This document shows positions 13,345 to 26,313 of a stretch of 64,000 nt of DNA, in pieces; position 1 is the stretch's first letter; the number at the start of each line of letters is the position of its first letter. Source of the stretch: Plantago major (taxonomy: Eukaryota > Streptophyta > Magnoliopsida > Lamiales > Plantaginaceae); assembly GCA_026545765.1 (NCBI GenBank), contig CM048844.1:61490545-61554544 (forward strand). The letters run 5' to 3'. The notes under the pieces were generated by a model. The model saw nothing but the letters and a program-made list of their open reading frames with translations, was not told where the DNA came from and searched no databases. The translations under genes were made by a program, and so were the position numbers.

Positions 13345-15844
13345 ATGTCTTTAAGTGACGCCCCAATTCTCAAGCCAGGAAATTATGAGAAATGGAAGAA
13401 CAACATGATGCTCCACCTAGAAGCCATCAGTGACGAAATGATCGACGTAATAAAGAATGGCCCAATAGTCATTCAACAACTCAAGCAATGGTAGAGACAG
13501 AGAACAAAGTGATGGGTCTTCACAGACAGATGCGTCAACCAGTGGGAGACCTGCCAGTCAAGTTATTTACGAACCAAAGCCCATTGAGCTCTGGACATCG
13601 GAAGATGCTAAGAGAAATCGACTGGATGGTCAGGCTCTTAATATCATCATGCATTCTACTCCAGAGCACATACAGTGTAAACTGTGGGGTGCAAAAATGG
13701 CGAAAGTGGCCTGGCAACTGATTGAAGAAATCTGTGCCGGCACTGAGAAAACGAAGAAAAATAGGTTCGAAGTTTTGAAGCTCAAATTGCAAAACTTCAA
13801 ACAATGTCCCACAGAGACTCTTGAAGAACTAGATTTCCGGTTTACAACACTTATGAGTGACATGGCTGCACTTGGTGAAAATAATAGATATACCCAGTCA
13901 GAAAAGATTAAGACTATTGTGAGAAGTCTAAATCATAACTTGGAGCACACAAAGTTTTTCTACTTTAACCAAGGAATGCCAGATATCACTTCAGTGGAAC
14001 TTTTCTCTCACCTTGCCACTGTTGACTATGAGACAACTCAAAGAGAACAAACAACTGAAAAGTTGCAGAATGTTGCTCTAGTTGCTCAAGGAACTTCTGA
14101 AAAGAAGGAAGGCAAGGAGGTGACTGAGGATGCTCTTGCTGTCAAGCAAATGAGAAAATATGTCAGTCGGGAAATAGAGAGAAGAAAAGCCAAAGAGAAT
14201 CTAAAAAAGCATCTAGGCTCAAACTATCACCAGTACAAAAATATGCAAAGCTCGTTGAACAAGCCGGCTCAGAAAGCATCAAGTACTGAGGAAGCAGAAA
14301 TCGGAAACGATATCTGTTTCTATTGTCAGAAACCTGGTCATTTCAAGAAGGATTGCCCTGCCTTCAACAAACTAAAGACAGGTGACAAGAAAGATAGAAG
14401 AAACTTCAAGAGAAGTCAGAGAGCTATGCTCACTGAAGAAAGGAAAAAGATTCAACTCCAACTGGATGCTCTAGACATTGAGTCTGATTCTGAGGATGAA
14501 GACTCAGATGATTCCACACTGCCTTCTCCAGAAATGTGCAGTGTTTCTCATGAAGTGATTGACTTTGGTCAAAAGAAGAAAGAAGTGTGTGGAGTGGCTG
14601 AAGAAATCTTCCCAGATATCTCCAACATTCAACCTTGTCTAATGGCTGATGAGGTAACACATACTTCTTGTTATACATATGAAAGTGATGAGGAAAGAAT
14701 CAAAGATCTGGAACATCTCAGAAGAGAGCTTGATCTCTACGAAAGAGAGTTTCTAATGGTCCGAGCTAGAGCCGAAATTTTTGAAGAAGAAAAGAATTCT
14801 CTTGAAAAGGAAAATTCAAAATTACTCAAGATATCTGAGGAAAAGGATGCCGAAATTGCATCTCTCAAAGCTCAGATATCTGAGACTGAAAAGTCACATG
14901 AAGAAGCATTGGCCAATCTTCAAAAGAAATGTGAAGATCTTCTTTCTGAAAATGAAGAACTTAAAAAGAAATAACTATCTTTTCAATCTTATGCCAAAGC
15001 TAGTGACACTCTTACTGAAGTACAATTTTATTTAAGAGATTCTTCAGAAAAGAGAGGACTTGGGCTGGACACACAAACAGATAGTTCTACCACTCTGAAT
15101 AAGAGTGATGAAAGAAGAGCATTTGTCAGTGCTCAGCAAGGTGGTTCCCAAACAACCTACAGTATCGGTCAGAAAGCTAAGGTTGTTGACAAAGGAAAGG
15201 CAGTTGCGATAAAATATTTGTGGGAAAAACAAGTCCAAAAGAAATCTGTTTGGAATGTTTCTGAAAAGAAACATAACACTGAAAAGTGTAATCACCCACA
15301 GTGCTATGTCTCTCAGAAAGGAAGAATTGCAGGAGCTGGAAAATTCTCCTATATCACGTTTTATGGAAAGAAAATAGACTACCCAGAGACTAGCAAAGCT
15401 GCTGAGATGAGAACTCAGATAGCACCAGGTGCACGGAATGGTATTGGCTATAAAGCCATCGGGAAACAACTTGCTCGTGAGTATAAAGAGCAAGAACGAT
15501 GGTTAAAGGCTAGAATTGCTCACGGCAATTATCAGAAGTGGAAGATGAGTCCAACCACTAAAAATCTGAATGCCAGGGCAAGAAGAAATCTGGCAAGGAA
15601 AGCTAAGTTTGCTGAGAAGCAGACTCAGAAACCTGACAGGTATCTGAAAGCACCAAATGGAGCACCTAGGAACACACCAAGGAAGAAAATAGTTCTTAAT
15701 AACAATGATACTAACCATTTAACTAGAATTCCTCCCTATGTTCCTGCTAGACAAAAGAATGTTCCTAAGAAATTCATTCAGAAATGGATTCCTACTGGAA
15801 GATTCTTTAGTCCAGATGGTTCCATTGCTGATATAAGAACCTAA
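13345..15844 (+). pseudogene. gag of element B
   Basis: The ATG at 13345 gives MSLSDAPILKPGNYEKW. After a deletion and frame changes between 13490 and 13649, a 441-codon frame holds the gag core, a CCHC knuckle (CFYCQKPGHFKKDCP, near 14315-14359), an acidic stretch and a strong coiled coil. A TAA at 14972-14974 replaces a GAA seen in F. The frame resumes with a basic tail (ARARRNLARKAK) and ends at TAA 15842-15844. That last stop is shared with A and F and is probably functional, since the protease frame follows it without a shift. Confidence 0.88.
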
Positions 15845-18800
15845 TCTCCTATTTCCTGTTTTGTGCAGAACACTCTAAAGACTAATCCAAAGTGGAATTT
15901 TGATTGTGGATGTGGGAAGCACATGACAGGAGACAAAGCAAATCTGATTGACTACAGAAAGTGCAATGAAGGACCAATTATCAGGTTTGCTGGAGGAGAT
16001 GAAAATCCAACCATAGGATTTGGAAATCTGAAGTTTGGAGGCCTTACAATCTCTGAAGTAATACATGTAAAGGGATTGAAATATAATCTCCTAAGCATGA
16101 GTCAACTAGTAGACAAAGGGTACACTGTCAAGTTCAAGTCAAACCTATGTAAAGTGATTGACAATGAGTCAAAGCAGACAGTCTTGGTTGCAAGGCGTAA
16201 AGGAAATCTTTATGTTGCTGATTGGGCATCCGCCACAACTGAAGAATGTCTCATGGTGAGTCAATCTGGCCACATTGAAGAAAATTGGCTATGGCATAAA
16301 AGAATGAGTCACTTGAATTTCAAAACTCTGAACAAGCTAGCCAAGAAAGAGTTGGTGGTTGGTTTACCCAAAATGGCATATAGAAAAGCAGGTGTTTGCT
16401 CAGCTTGCCAAATGGAAAAACAATCCAAAACATCTTTCAAGTCTAAAACTAGACATTCCAGTGAAAGGCCACTGCAAATGTTACATATGGATCTTTTTGA
16501 ATCCTCTGTAACTAGTTATGCAGGAAAGAAGTATGGTCTGGTTGTTGTTGATGATTACTCAAGATTCACTTGGGTTATCTTTCGCAAACACAAATCTGAT
16601 GCAAGGGTTGAGATACCCAACTTGCTAAATAAGCTCGAAGTCATGAAAAATGACAAGGTATCTGTAATCAGAACAGACCATGGTACTGAATTTGTCAACC
16701 AGTACATAAAAGAGTTTTGTACCTGCAAAGGTATACAATATCAACTATCTTCTGTAAAGACACCACAACAAAATGGTCTTGCTGAAAGAAAGAATAGGAC
16801 CCTGAAAGAAGCGGCAAGAACAATGCTTGCTGACACTGAAATAAGTGAAATCTATTGGCTTGAAGTTGTAAACACAGCATGCTACACTCAAAATAGATGT
16901 TTGATTAACAAACACCATGACAAAACTCCTTATGATCTTTTCATCAGTAGACCCCCTAGTATCAAACATCTAAGGGTGCTTGGTTGCAGATGTTTCGTTC
17001 TTAACAATGGAAAAGAATACTTGAGAACATTTCAACCAAAGGCAGATGAAGGAGTATTTCTTGGTTATTCTCTGAATAGCAAAGACTATTAGAATCTACA
17101 ACAAAAAAACGAAAAAGATTGAGGAATCTGTTCATGTAGTATTCTATGAAGGAAAGAAGAAAGTACTCTTGTATGATGATCTCTCAGATAGGTTCAAAGA
17201 ACTGATGATTAAAGATTCTGAAAAAGGATCCTCAAATGAAAACAATTCTATCATTCAATTAAAGGATGAGTCTGACGATGAAAAGCAACCTATGCTTAGT
17301 AACAACCAGATGACTCTAAGACATGATGAAGAATTTCCTATGAGAATTCCAGTAATGGAACAGGTTATTGAGAACCTTCATCATGAAGAGGTATCTGAAA
17401 ATGAGATTGCTGAAATGCAAGTTCCATATATCTCTAACACTGAAAGAGTGTCAGATATCCATGGCATTTCCCATGTGTCAGATATCTCAGATACTGCACA
17501 AGTATCCCATCAAGATCATATTGATTCACATTCAAATCAAAATGATATTGATCCTACTAGTTCAAAACACATTATGAAATGGATAAGAAATCATCCTGCA
17601 AAGGATGTGATTGGTCCCGTAGACCAAGGAGTTAGAACTAGAAGAGCAATCGCTGAAAATGAAAATTGTCTCTATGGATGTTTCATATCAAATATTGAAC
17701 CTAAAACTATAGAAGAAGCATGAAAGGATCAAGATTGGATCTCTGCAATGCAAGAAGAGTTGGATCAATTTGAGAGAAACAAAGTCTGAAGCGTTCCATT
17801 TGTTGACGGAATATCTGTAATCGGAACCAAGTGGGTTTTCAGAAACAAAATGAATGAGTCTGGTCAAATAACCAGAAACAAAGCTAGGTTGGTTGCCAAG
17901 GGATTCACCCAGACTGAAGGACTAGATTTTGATGAATCTTATGCACCAGTTGTAAGATTGGATGCAATAAGACTCTTTCTAGCCTTTGCAGCTCATAATG
18001 ACTTTACAGTTTATCAAATGGATGTCAAGAGTGCATTCCTAAATAGTGAACTTGCTGAGGAAGTCTATGTTGAGCAACCACCAGGTTTTGAAGTTTCCTC
18101 AGAAAGTAGGATGGTCTATAAGCTTCAGAAAGCTCTGTACGGGCTGAAACAAGCTCCAAGAGCATGGTATGATACATTTGCCAGATACCTACTAGAAAGT
18201 GGTTTCAAGAAAGGAGATGTTGATAAAACACTCTTCACATTGAACCATGATGGGAAATTACTTTTAGTTCAAGTATATGTTGATGACATTATATTTGGAT
18301 CTAAAGACAAGCAACTTTGTGAAGACTTTGTTGAACTCATGAAATATAAATTTGAGATGAGCATGATGGGAGAATTGAATTACTTCCTAGGGCTGCAAGT
18401 CAAGCAATTCAATGATGGAATATTCATTAGTCAAATAAAGTATGCAAAAGACATGTTCAACAAGTTCAATCTAAAGCTTTCTGAAAAGAATGCTAAGATA
18501 CCCATGAGCATTGGAACCAAAATGACCTATACTGAATCTGACAAGAGTGTTGAAGAACACAAGTATAGGAAATTGATTAATTGGGTCTCTACTGTACCTC
18601 ACTGCAAGTAGACCTGATATTCATTATGCAATTGGAGTGTGTGCTAGATTTCAGACAAATCCAATGCAATCACACTACAACATTGCTATGAAAATATTGA
18701 GGTATGTAAAAGGTACTGTAGAAGTTGGATTTTGGTATCCAAAAGATAGTGGATTGAGTTTGGTTGGCTATTCAGATGCCGACTATGCTGGATCATTTCT

Positions 18801-19194
18801 TGGTGCCAGATTGATAACTTGGTTCAGCAAGAAACAAAATTCAATTGCCACATCTACCATAGAGGCTGAATATATTGCTGCTGGGTGTTGTGCTTCACAG
18901 ATATTGTGGATACAACAACTCAGAGACTATGGACTCAATGAAGAGAAAACTCCCATTTTCTGTGACAACACAAGTGTTATTGCCATAACTCAGAATCCTA
19001 AGTTTCATGCACGAACAAAGAACATTGATGTTAGACATCACTTCATCAGAGACCATGTTGAAAAAGCCAATATAGAGATACTCAAGATTGGCACTGAAGA
19101 CCAACTTGCAGATATCTTCACTAAGCCACTAGAAGAAAGTAGATTCTTAGCCTTAAGACATAGTCTTGGACTAATGGAGCTACCAAAGAACTGA
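15845..19194 (+). pseudogene. pol of element B: protease, integrase, RT, RNase H
   Basis: The protease site reads FDCGCGKHMTG, where F keeps DSG, so the catalytic motif is altered. GAG-pre-integrase (H-H-C-C near 16290-16420) is followed by the integrase core with HMDLF (about 16490), a second Asp in RTDHG (about 16676) and Glu in QNGLAERKN (about 16784). Reverse transcriptase has YVDD at 18276-18287. RNase H has YSDAD, EAEY and CDN motifs. Breaks: a one-base insertion near 17090, TGA at 17721 and 17787, a frameshift near 18580, and a small deletion after YSDADYAG (about 18795) that removes the DRKSTSG region normally present. Ends at the 19192 TGA. Confidence 0.9.
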
Positions 19195-19969
19195 AAAAGT
19201 TCAGATATCTGAAGAACATATCAAAGGAGAGAGAAGAGGAATCTGGAACGAGTATCCAGAAAAGAGGAATCTGGAACGGGTATCCAGAAACCAAAGGCTA
19301 AAGGGTAAAATGGCTATTTGAAGATTTCTGAAACGGGTACTCAGATATCTAGATCACTCAGAAAGGGGGAACACAAAAGAGAATAGTACAACTGTCTATA
19401 GTTAACTACTGTCTTGAAATTTGTATAATTTCCATCTTTGTGTAAAACTTTGAAAAGACAACATGTATAAGATAGACTCAGATACAAACAGTGTTCTCAT
19501 TCACACAAAAACGTGACTCAGATAGCTAATAGCAAAATTCATTAAATGGGCACAATTACAATTGTTGATTGTGATCATTGCTGAAGAAGTAATGGTGACC
19601 CTTGTTGAAATAGGCGATTGATCTTAACGGTGGAGATTAATTCTCTGTAAATAGTGGACTGTAGAAATTCAGACGTGGCCCACTATGCATTTAATGCCGA
19701 ACAAACTTTTACCCACGCCTTACTGCAATTCACAGATACGTACATACAAAACCAATTTTTATGTATATGTTTGTTAGAATTACGTTGCTATATATATAGG
19801 ATTTTGGCAAAAGAAATCACTTTCGCCTAATCCGACATTTTGCCTTGCACAAGAATAGCAAAAACCATTCTTCAACCTCTGCAAATCTCTGTTAGTTTTT
19901 CTGCAAAGAATCACTAATCTCTCACCCAAATCTCTTTCAGACTTTCAAACACTTACACTATATAAAGAG
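19195..19969 (+). other. Spacer between pol and env-like gene of B
   Basis: Non-coding. It has repeated tctggaacgggtatccaga phrases, several AGATATCT palindromes (near 19200 and 19343) and a purine tract, agaaaggggga, at about 19360 that resembles an internal polypurine tract. An AT-rich TATATATA-type stretch near 19790 lies 180 bp before the env-like start and could act as a promoter. The matching region of A is 39365-40210. Confidence 0.6.
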
Positions 19970-22900
19970 ATAGCTCCTAAACGTTCGTCTACCCAGAAAT
20001 CCCAATCTTCTACCACTGGTACTGCTGAAAAGCAAGCACCAGAGTTGGTTATAGTGAACAATCGATTGGTAGGAGACATTAATCCCGATCATTGGACTTC
20101 AAATCACAGGATGATTTGCGGTGGTGCCATGATTGAGGAGTACCTCACGGCTGCTATTGAAAACCAAGCTGATAGGAAACTGATTCTTGACATGATTGAA
20201 AAGGCACAAATCAAGGGTTTTCTATCTGCTCTTCCCAGTGGAGTTTCTTCACTAGATGTGTTAGAATTCTACAACAACTCTAGGATTATATCCTGTGTTT
20301 CTGAAGGCACTGCAATAGTGTATATAAAAACTAAGGTCCAAGGAAAGGAAATCCTTTTGGACTGAACAACTTTTTGTAAGTTGTTTGATCTTCAAAATCT
20401 TGGAAAGGATTTTGAAATAGACACCAAGGATGAAGATCTCCTTGAAGGTATAAAACAGCTGTATAGTGTTGTGTGTGACACTGATAAACAAGATACACAC
20501 ACTGATTTCAAGCTTGCTGACATCAGAACCAGACATTTGTTAGTTCACTGGGATGTGTTGGCATGCATTCTTCACAGATGCTTTGATGGTCTACAAGGAG
20601 GTGCTGAACAGATAAGCCAAGAACGCTGGATGATGATGTTCTTGTTGCAACAACAAGACAAAAGGCTGGAAAACCCTTCAATTGGGGCAAGTACGCCTTA
20701 ATGAAGTTTGTAAAGAAGATTCAAGGCTTTGAGCCTAAAATCGCTAAGGGACTTGCTGAGCCACAGGACATAGTGAGCTATGGTCTAAAGATATGATACT
20801 TGCTGGAGAAGCTTGGCATTTAGCTCAAAGAGAAGGCTGACATAGCCAACACTCTACAAATATGAATATACGAACTTGATGAAAAAGGTTACTGGATCTC
20901 AGAAAGGTTCCAAGAAGCGAAAGACTGAAGAGGTATCTGAGGGAAAAGTTGCGACCAAAAAACCCAGAACTTCACGAAAGAAGTCTGCTAGAAGACACAC
21001 GTATTGTGGTTGTCGATTCCCAGATACCTGCCGCCACTGCTGATGAACTCATCAATACAGATGAACTCATCAATGGTGCAAAAGAGGTATCGACTACTGA
21101 ACAAGTAGACTCGGCAAGAGAAAGTGCTTTCAGAAACATCAAGCCTACTGCCGAATGCCTTGCTGATGAACTTATCAATACTACTAAAGAAAGTAGTGGT
21201 AGATACCAAGCCCTATCTGCAGAAACCGCAGGGATTATGGACCAATCAGTTCCTAATGCTGATGAGAGCTCTGACGATGAAGATGATGATTTAGTCATCT
21301 CTCAAGTCCTAGAGAAATCAAAAAGGGCTAAGGTTACTGAAAAAGTAACTAGTGTAGAGGTATCTGAAGAAGAACCTACACCACAGGTTGCTGAACAAGC
21401 ACATATTTCAAAGGTTGCTGAAGAAGCAACTGTGTCCAACGTCACTGAACATTTTACACCATCAGAGCAAGAAAGACTGAAGCATATTGAAGATGCTCTG
21501 ATGAGCGATACTCTAGTGTTGGAGGATACTGCCATTGCCTCAACACCCAAAAGTCTATCTCAAGCACAACAACCACAACAGCCAGATGTGGATACTGCTG
21601 AAATGGTACTTGAGTTACAGATACCAGCATTTTTCTTTGCTGAAGAAAATCCTGCAAAAGAGCAGGTTCTCCAACTCAATGAGAGGGATCAAACTAAGAC
21701 ATCTACTCAGAATGATCAACCAATGGAGGCAACTGAGTTGCATACTCAGGAAAGGTCTGAAGTACCTAAAACTTCAAACAAATAAGCTGAAATGGAACAA
21801 CAAGACCAACGCATGGAAGGGTCACAAGTTCCAGAGACCAATCAGCCTGACATTGCTCAGGTAGCTGAATGGTTTAACTCTTTACTTTTGATATTTTTGT
21901 GTCTGATAAATCTTGTTATTTAATGAAATTTCTTTGTTACATGCTGATTTAGAAACACAACAACAAGAGGAAGCTGTAAAGCTTACCTCAGAATCTGAGA
22001 AGGGAGCTTCCATAGCCTCATCACTTAAGGAACAGGAGCCTGTCTCACAGGTAGAAAATAATTCCTTAAGATATAACTCAGATATGTGCTTTATACACTT
22101 GACTAATAAGTGTTTGTTTCTAATAGGCTCCAACTGAGAAGAAAAATGAAGAGACTGAAAAGTCTATCTCTTCAGAGAAGAATCCAGAGACTTCCAAGGT
22201 CTCTGAGGAACAAGTATCTGAACCTTCTGCAGAGAAGGTATTTCTTTCAGATATCTATATTCTTCAAAGAACAAAACTCTGATCATTTTTCTCAAACTAA
22301 CACATTCTACATAACAGGTTCAAAAAGAAGTAGAAATTGTTGAGGAGTTGCCCACTCAATCCTCACAACATATGGAAATTGATGAGGCATCAAGGCCTTT
22401 ATCACAAGAAAAGATTCCAGAGACTGCACAAGTCTCTGAGAGACAAGTATCTGAGCCTCCAATGGAGGTAATTGACCTCTCAGATATCTGATTTTCTTGA
22501 TAAAATTTCCTAAGTGTTATGTTTCTAATCTCAGGTTCAAGTAGAAAGAAAGGTTGATGAGGACCAGACTTCCAAGTCCCCACCTCACAACAAGATATCT
22601 GAGGAACTCCCTACCGCAGTAGTACAAGTCTCTGAGCCTGATGCATTCATTTAGGTAACTCAGAAACCTAACTACACAAATACTCAGATATGTACACAAG
22701 TTTTGAATCTAACTCAAAACTCTTTCTTTCAGGCTCAAACAAGTGTGCCAAAGTTTTTTGCATTCTCAACAGAAGACCTGCTTACATTCTTCAAGAACCA
22801 CACACTCAAGAAACATCTAAAGTGTTTCAGAAAGTGGCAAAAGCTCAGAAGCTCAGATCTGACTGAATTAACAAAGGTGACTGATCACCAATTGAGAAGA

Positions 22901-25523
22901 GTCAGAGCTTTTGACTTGGAGAATTATGTCCATACTATGTTCCCAACAGAGCAGTACTCTTTTGCTACTCTGATGCATAAGGACTTTATCAAAGAAGCTG
23001 CACACAAGCTCATAGAAGCTTTTGAGAAGGCAGATGGTCAGACCAGAATGCAGATTTCATTCAAGCCTACTTTGCCCCAGACTCTACAGTTTATACCCTC
23101 TGAACAAGAGGAAGTTAATGGGCAAACGGTCACTATTCCAGAAGTGATCAACCTGGTATCTGAAGATGAAGAAGAGAAGGAGACTGATGAGAATGACTAT
23201 GAAAATTCTCCTTCTGACCATCACAAGGATGAGGATGATAAGAAGGATGATGATGATGCCCCTGCACCAGGGACAGGAGGGATTGCACAGAGGAAGAGTG
23301 CCTCAACTGCTGAAAAGCACACTGAGAGGACATCACAACAATCCCCTCCTCCAACTCCTCAGAAATCCACCCATCCATCTTCCCAACAACAAAAGGACAC
23401 TACTGAACAAATAGTTGAGCAATTTGAGGAAACAACTCAGAAGATATTGAATACACAAACCAGAGCTGCTCAACTCAAACAACTGTTGGAAGAAAAACAA
23501 CTGCTCCATCTTCAACTGGAAGAAGAGCTAGTTAAATCCAGAGATAAGTTTAATAAGCTTCAAGATCAATACTTGAAAGAAATGGTAGCTTACTCTGAGG
23601 TCAAAGAGCTCCAGGATGCTGTAAAAGCCATTACTAAGGAGCTAGATACTGAAGAAGTATCTGAAGCAAAGCATGATGCTAAGGCCGCATCACCATCAAA
23701 AGATATACCATCCTCCTCTCTAAAGGAAAGAAGCCCATCTCTGAGATGGTTGCTGGACTAGAAAATCTTGAAAATGTCCAAGAGGATGAAGATCACTGGG
23801 CTGATGACTCAGATGATGAAGAAGAGAAGAAATTGGCAGAACACCGAAATGAGCATTTGGTGATTTCTCACTTGAAAAGGAAGCAAATTGCTCCTGAAAT
23901 CTTCAACCAACTGCCAAATATCCATGACTACAGTGAATACTTGAACAGATTTCAAGTACTGTCAAAACTGCATAAGGAGTTATCTTCTCAAAATGAAGCC
24001 GCCATTACATCAGTCCCTCCAGAGATGAAGACCTTCACTGAGCTCATCACTCAGAGAACAACCAGTCTGGTCATTGCTCAGAGAGACCTAGGCATGGTTA
24101 GGGATGATGATGTATCATTAGCTGAAAAAGCTTTTCATGAGGCAAGTTACACTGCTGGAAAAGCAGATGCCATACTAGGCCCATTGGCAGAGCTCACTGA
24201 TAAGGAAAATGGACTTATCAAATTAAATCAGGAGCTCAAAGCTGAACTTCAGAAGTTGGTCACTGCCTATAACTACTTACAAGGACATTTTGAGTCTCTC
24301 TCAGAATCCTTTATTAGACTTAGTCAGCCAACAATGACTAAGGGGGAAGGATCGTACAAATCTGGACCTCAAAGTCCGGGGGGATGGGAAGAAGGAGAAG
24401 GATATAAGAAGAAATCTGGAGCTGGTGCTACTCAGAGAGGAAGAAGAAACAAGAAAACTTCCCAGCCACCACTCAAAATCAATGAGCCCTCCTCAAGTCA
24501 AGCTACTTCCCAGAAACCAACTAAAGGAACTTCAATGGTAACAAGGGCCATGGCACAAAAACCTCCAACAAGTACCAAGGCTACAAGGAGAAGATAAGTA
24601 AAAGGGATTGAAGAATCTTCTGAAGAAGAAGAAGAAGGCCAAATCAAATCCCTGGGCAATGAAGAAGGCTGCAAAACTTTCACAAAAAATTAATCTTGAT
24701 GATGATGATGATGATGAAGAGACTGATAAAGATGAAGCTCCTCTTCACAGAAAAAGAAAAATTGATAGCCTAACTGAGCCCATAGATGCAAAGCCTTTGG
24801 CAGCTAAAACACCCTCTGGAAATACCAAGTCTATCTGGGGTGGTTCTTCAAGCAATCCCCCAAGGGAAAATTCAAGGCAAATGAGGAATAAACTAAGAGC
24901 TGAAAAGAGAAAAAGTCAACTTCCACTCAGGCCAGAAGAAGCCAAAATTGAGTATGTGAAGACTGACAACAACTCCTCTGTCTACAGGTGCATAAATCAG
25001 AAAAATGGCTACTGGATTCTGGAACTCAAACATTTACTGCTAAATTCAAAGTTTCCAGAACCAATCCATAAACAACTCATGGTATGGAGAAAAAGACAAA
25101 CCATTCTTGATTAACACCAGCCACATCAAGAACTGGTTGGATTTTGAAGTTATCAACAGGATAAAAGCTATGAAGAAGGACCTCTCTGATGAATGTCCTT
25201 ATGGAAAGCCAGATGATGTGCAAAAAAATTCCAATCTGATTGGAACAGGCACAAGGCCAAAACTTTTTGCGGAACCCTATGATTCCTTCTACATGGATGA
25301 AGAACAATACAAGGGTGACATCAAATATCTGAGGATCATATATGATTATTTCAAGCTATCAGATATCAAGATTGTGCATGCCTGGATATGGGGAAAGTAT
25401 CTGTGGGTCAAGCATTTTGTCAAGAAAAATCCTACCAAAACCTACAAAGAAGTCTGTGGATTTGCCAGAGACACAGAGATGATTGTCGGAACTCTTCTCC
25501 ATGGAACTATTTTGAAGACTTGA
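19970..25523 (+). pseudogene. env-like gene of element B, with introns
   Basis: Long extra gene after pol, as in Sireviruses. The start codon of A (ATG GCA CCC) is ATA GCT CCT here. Exon 1 (19970-21860) encodes a domain with LEFYNNS, HRCF and PFNWG motifs also present in A, then a long acidic repeat-rich region. Introns follow at 21861-21942, 22051-22126, 22238-22317, 22468-22534 and 22655-22732, all phase 0. Exon 6 (from 22733) encodes a helical domain, coiled coils, a lysine/serine-rich linker and a conserved C-terminal domain (CPY, EQYKGD, IYDYF, WGKYLW, ARDTEM). Stops include TGA 20363, several stops near 20780-20940, TAA 21783 and TAG 22652; frameshifts lie near 20640, 23745 and 25105. 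No membrane segment is obvious. Function unknown. Confidence 0.8.
21861..22732 (+). other. Intron cluster in the env-like gene of B
   Basis: Five putative introns of 82, 76, 80, 67 and 78 bp. Donors read CAG/GTAGCT, CAG/GTAGAA, AAG/GTATTT, GAG/GTAATT and TAG/GTAACT; acceptors read taatag, taacag, tctcag and tttcag for introns 2-5. The intron 1 acceptor, ttacag in A, is ttacat in B, so it looks mutated. Exons between them are 108, 111, 150 and 120 bp, all multiples of three. Each exon peptide ends in a VSE/SEP-type motif, suggesting tandem exon duplication. Confidence 0.75.
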
Positions 25524-25886
25524 AGATTTTGAAGACTTGAAGACTAGTTTGTTAGGATGTTCACTTGGAGCTTGGTTACTTCTGTTGTCCTAATTTACTA
25601 TGTAATCTTTTGTATCTTGCTGACTGTACCTTATTGTTGTTTTATCTTGTAAAAGTTATCTGAACTTTCTTTGTAACATATCTAATGAACCTACTCTCAG
25701 ATATCAATCTATAAAAGATAACTTGTCAGCAAAGATCACACCTTGTGATTTGGTTGATGTTTACTTTCTACACTTAATTATATAAATTGAAAGATCATAA
25801 GAAATGATTAAGTGATGGATTGTTTTCTCATCCAGATTTGTCATAGGTCAGATAGTCATCGTTGACTGATCAAAATGTGGGAAACT
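25524..25886 (+). other. 3' untranslated end and purine tract of B
   Basis: AT-rich, non-coding, very like 45366-45748 of A (shared cttgtcagcaaagatcacac and more). The tract next to the LTR is atgtgggaaact, a weakened version of the agaaagggggaaatt of A. Confidence 0.7.
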
Positions 25887-26313
25887 TGTTAGGAATATCT
25901 GTTTAGATTTTGATCAGCAACCTAATGACTTAACTTAGCTCAGAAAGGTGGTTAGTACTCTTGGTTCACTTGAACACTGTAAAAGAGGAAACTCACTAAG
26001 TATGATAGTCTAGCAAATCTTGTATAGGATGTTAGGTCTCTGAATGTAATTTTTATTCCTCTAAAGAAGACCAAGAAGAAGGCATCCAGCAGGAAAAGTT
26101 TAACGGATTTGAAGATTTGAAGACTGCACAAGATTGCTGAAGACAAGGGTTTTCAGATACCTTTGACCAGATATCTTGAAGACATAAGCGTTCTTAAATA
26201 AACAGTATTGCAAAAGATATCCGAGAAATAAAAGGTTTCTGAAACGAGGAAAGTGCCCACAGATATCTACACTCAGATACCTTGGACATAAACTACGTTT
26301 CTGAAAAGAAATA

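Noticed and set aside
19970..25523. Calling the gene after pol a true envelope protein
   Set aside because: No signal peptide, membrane span or fusion-type motif was seen; only position supports the name, so env-like is used.
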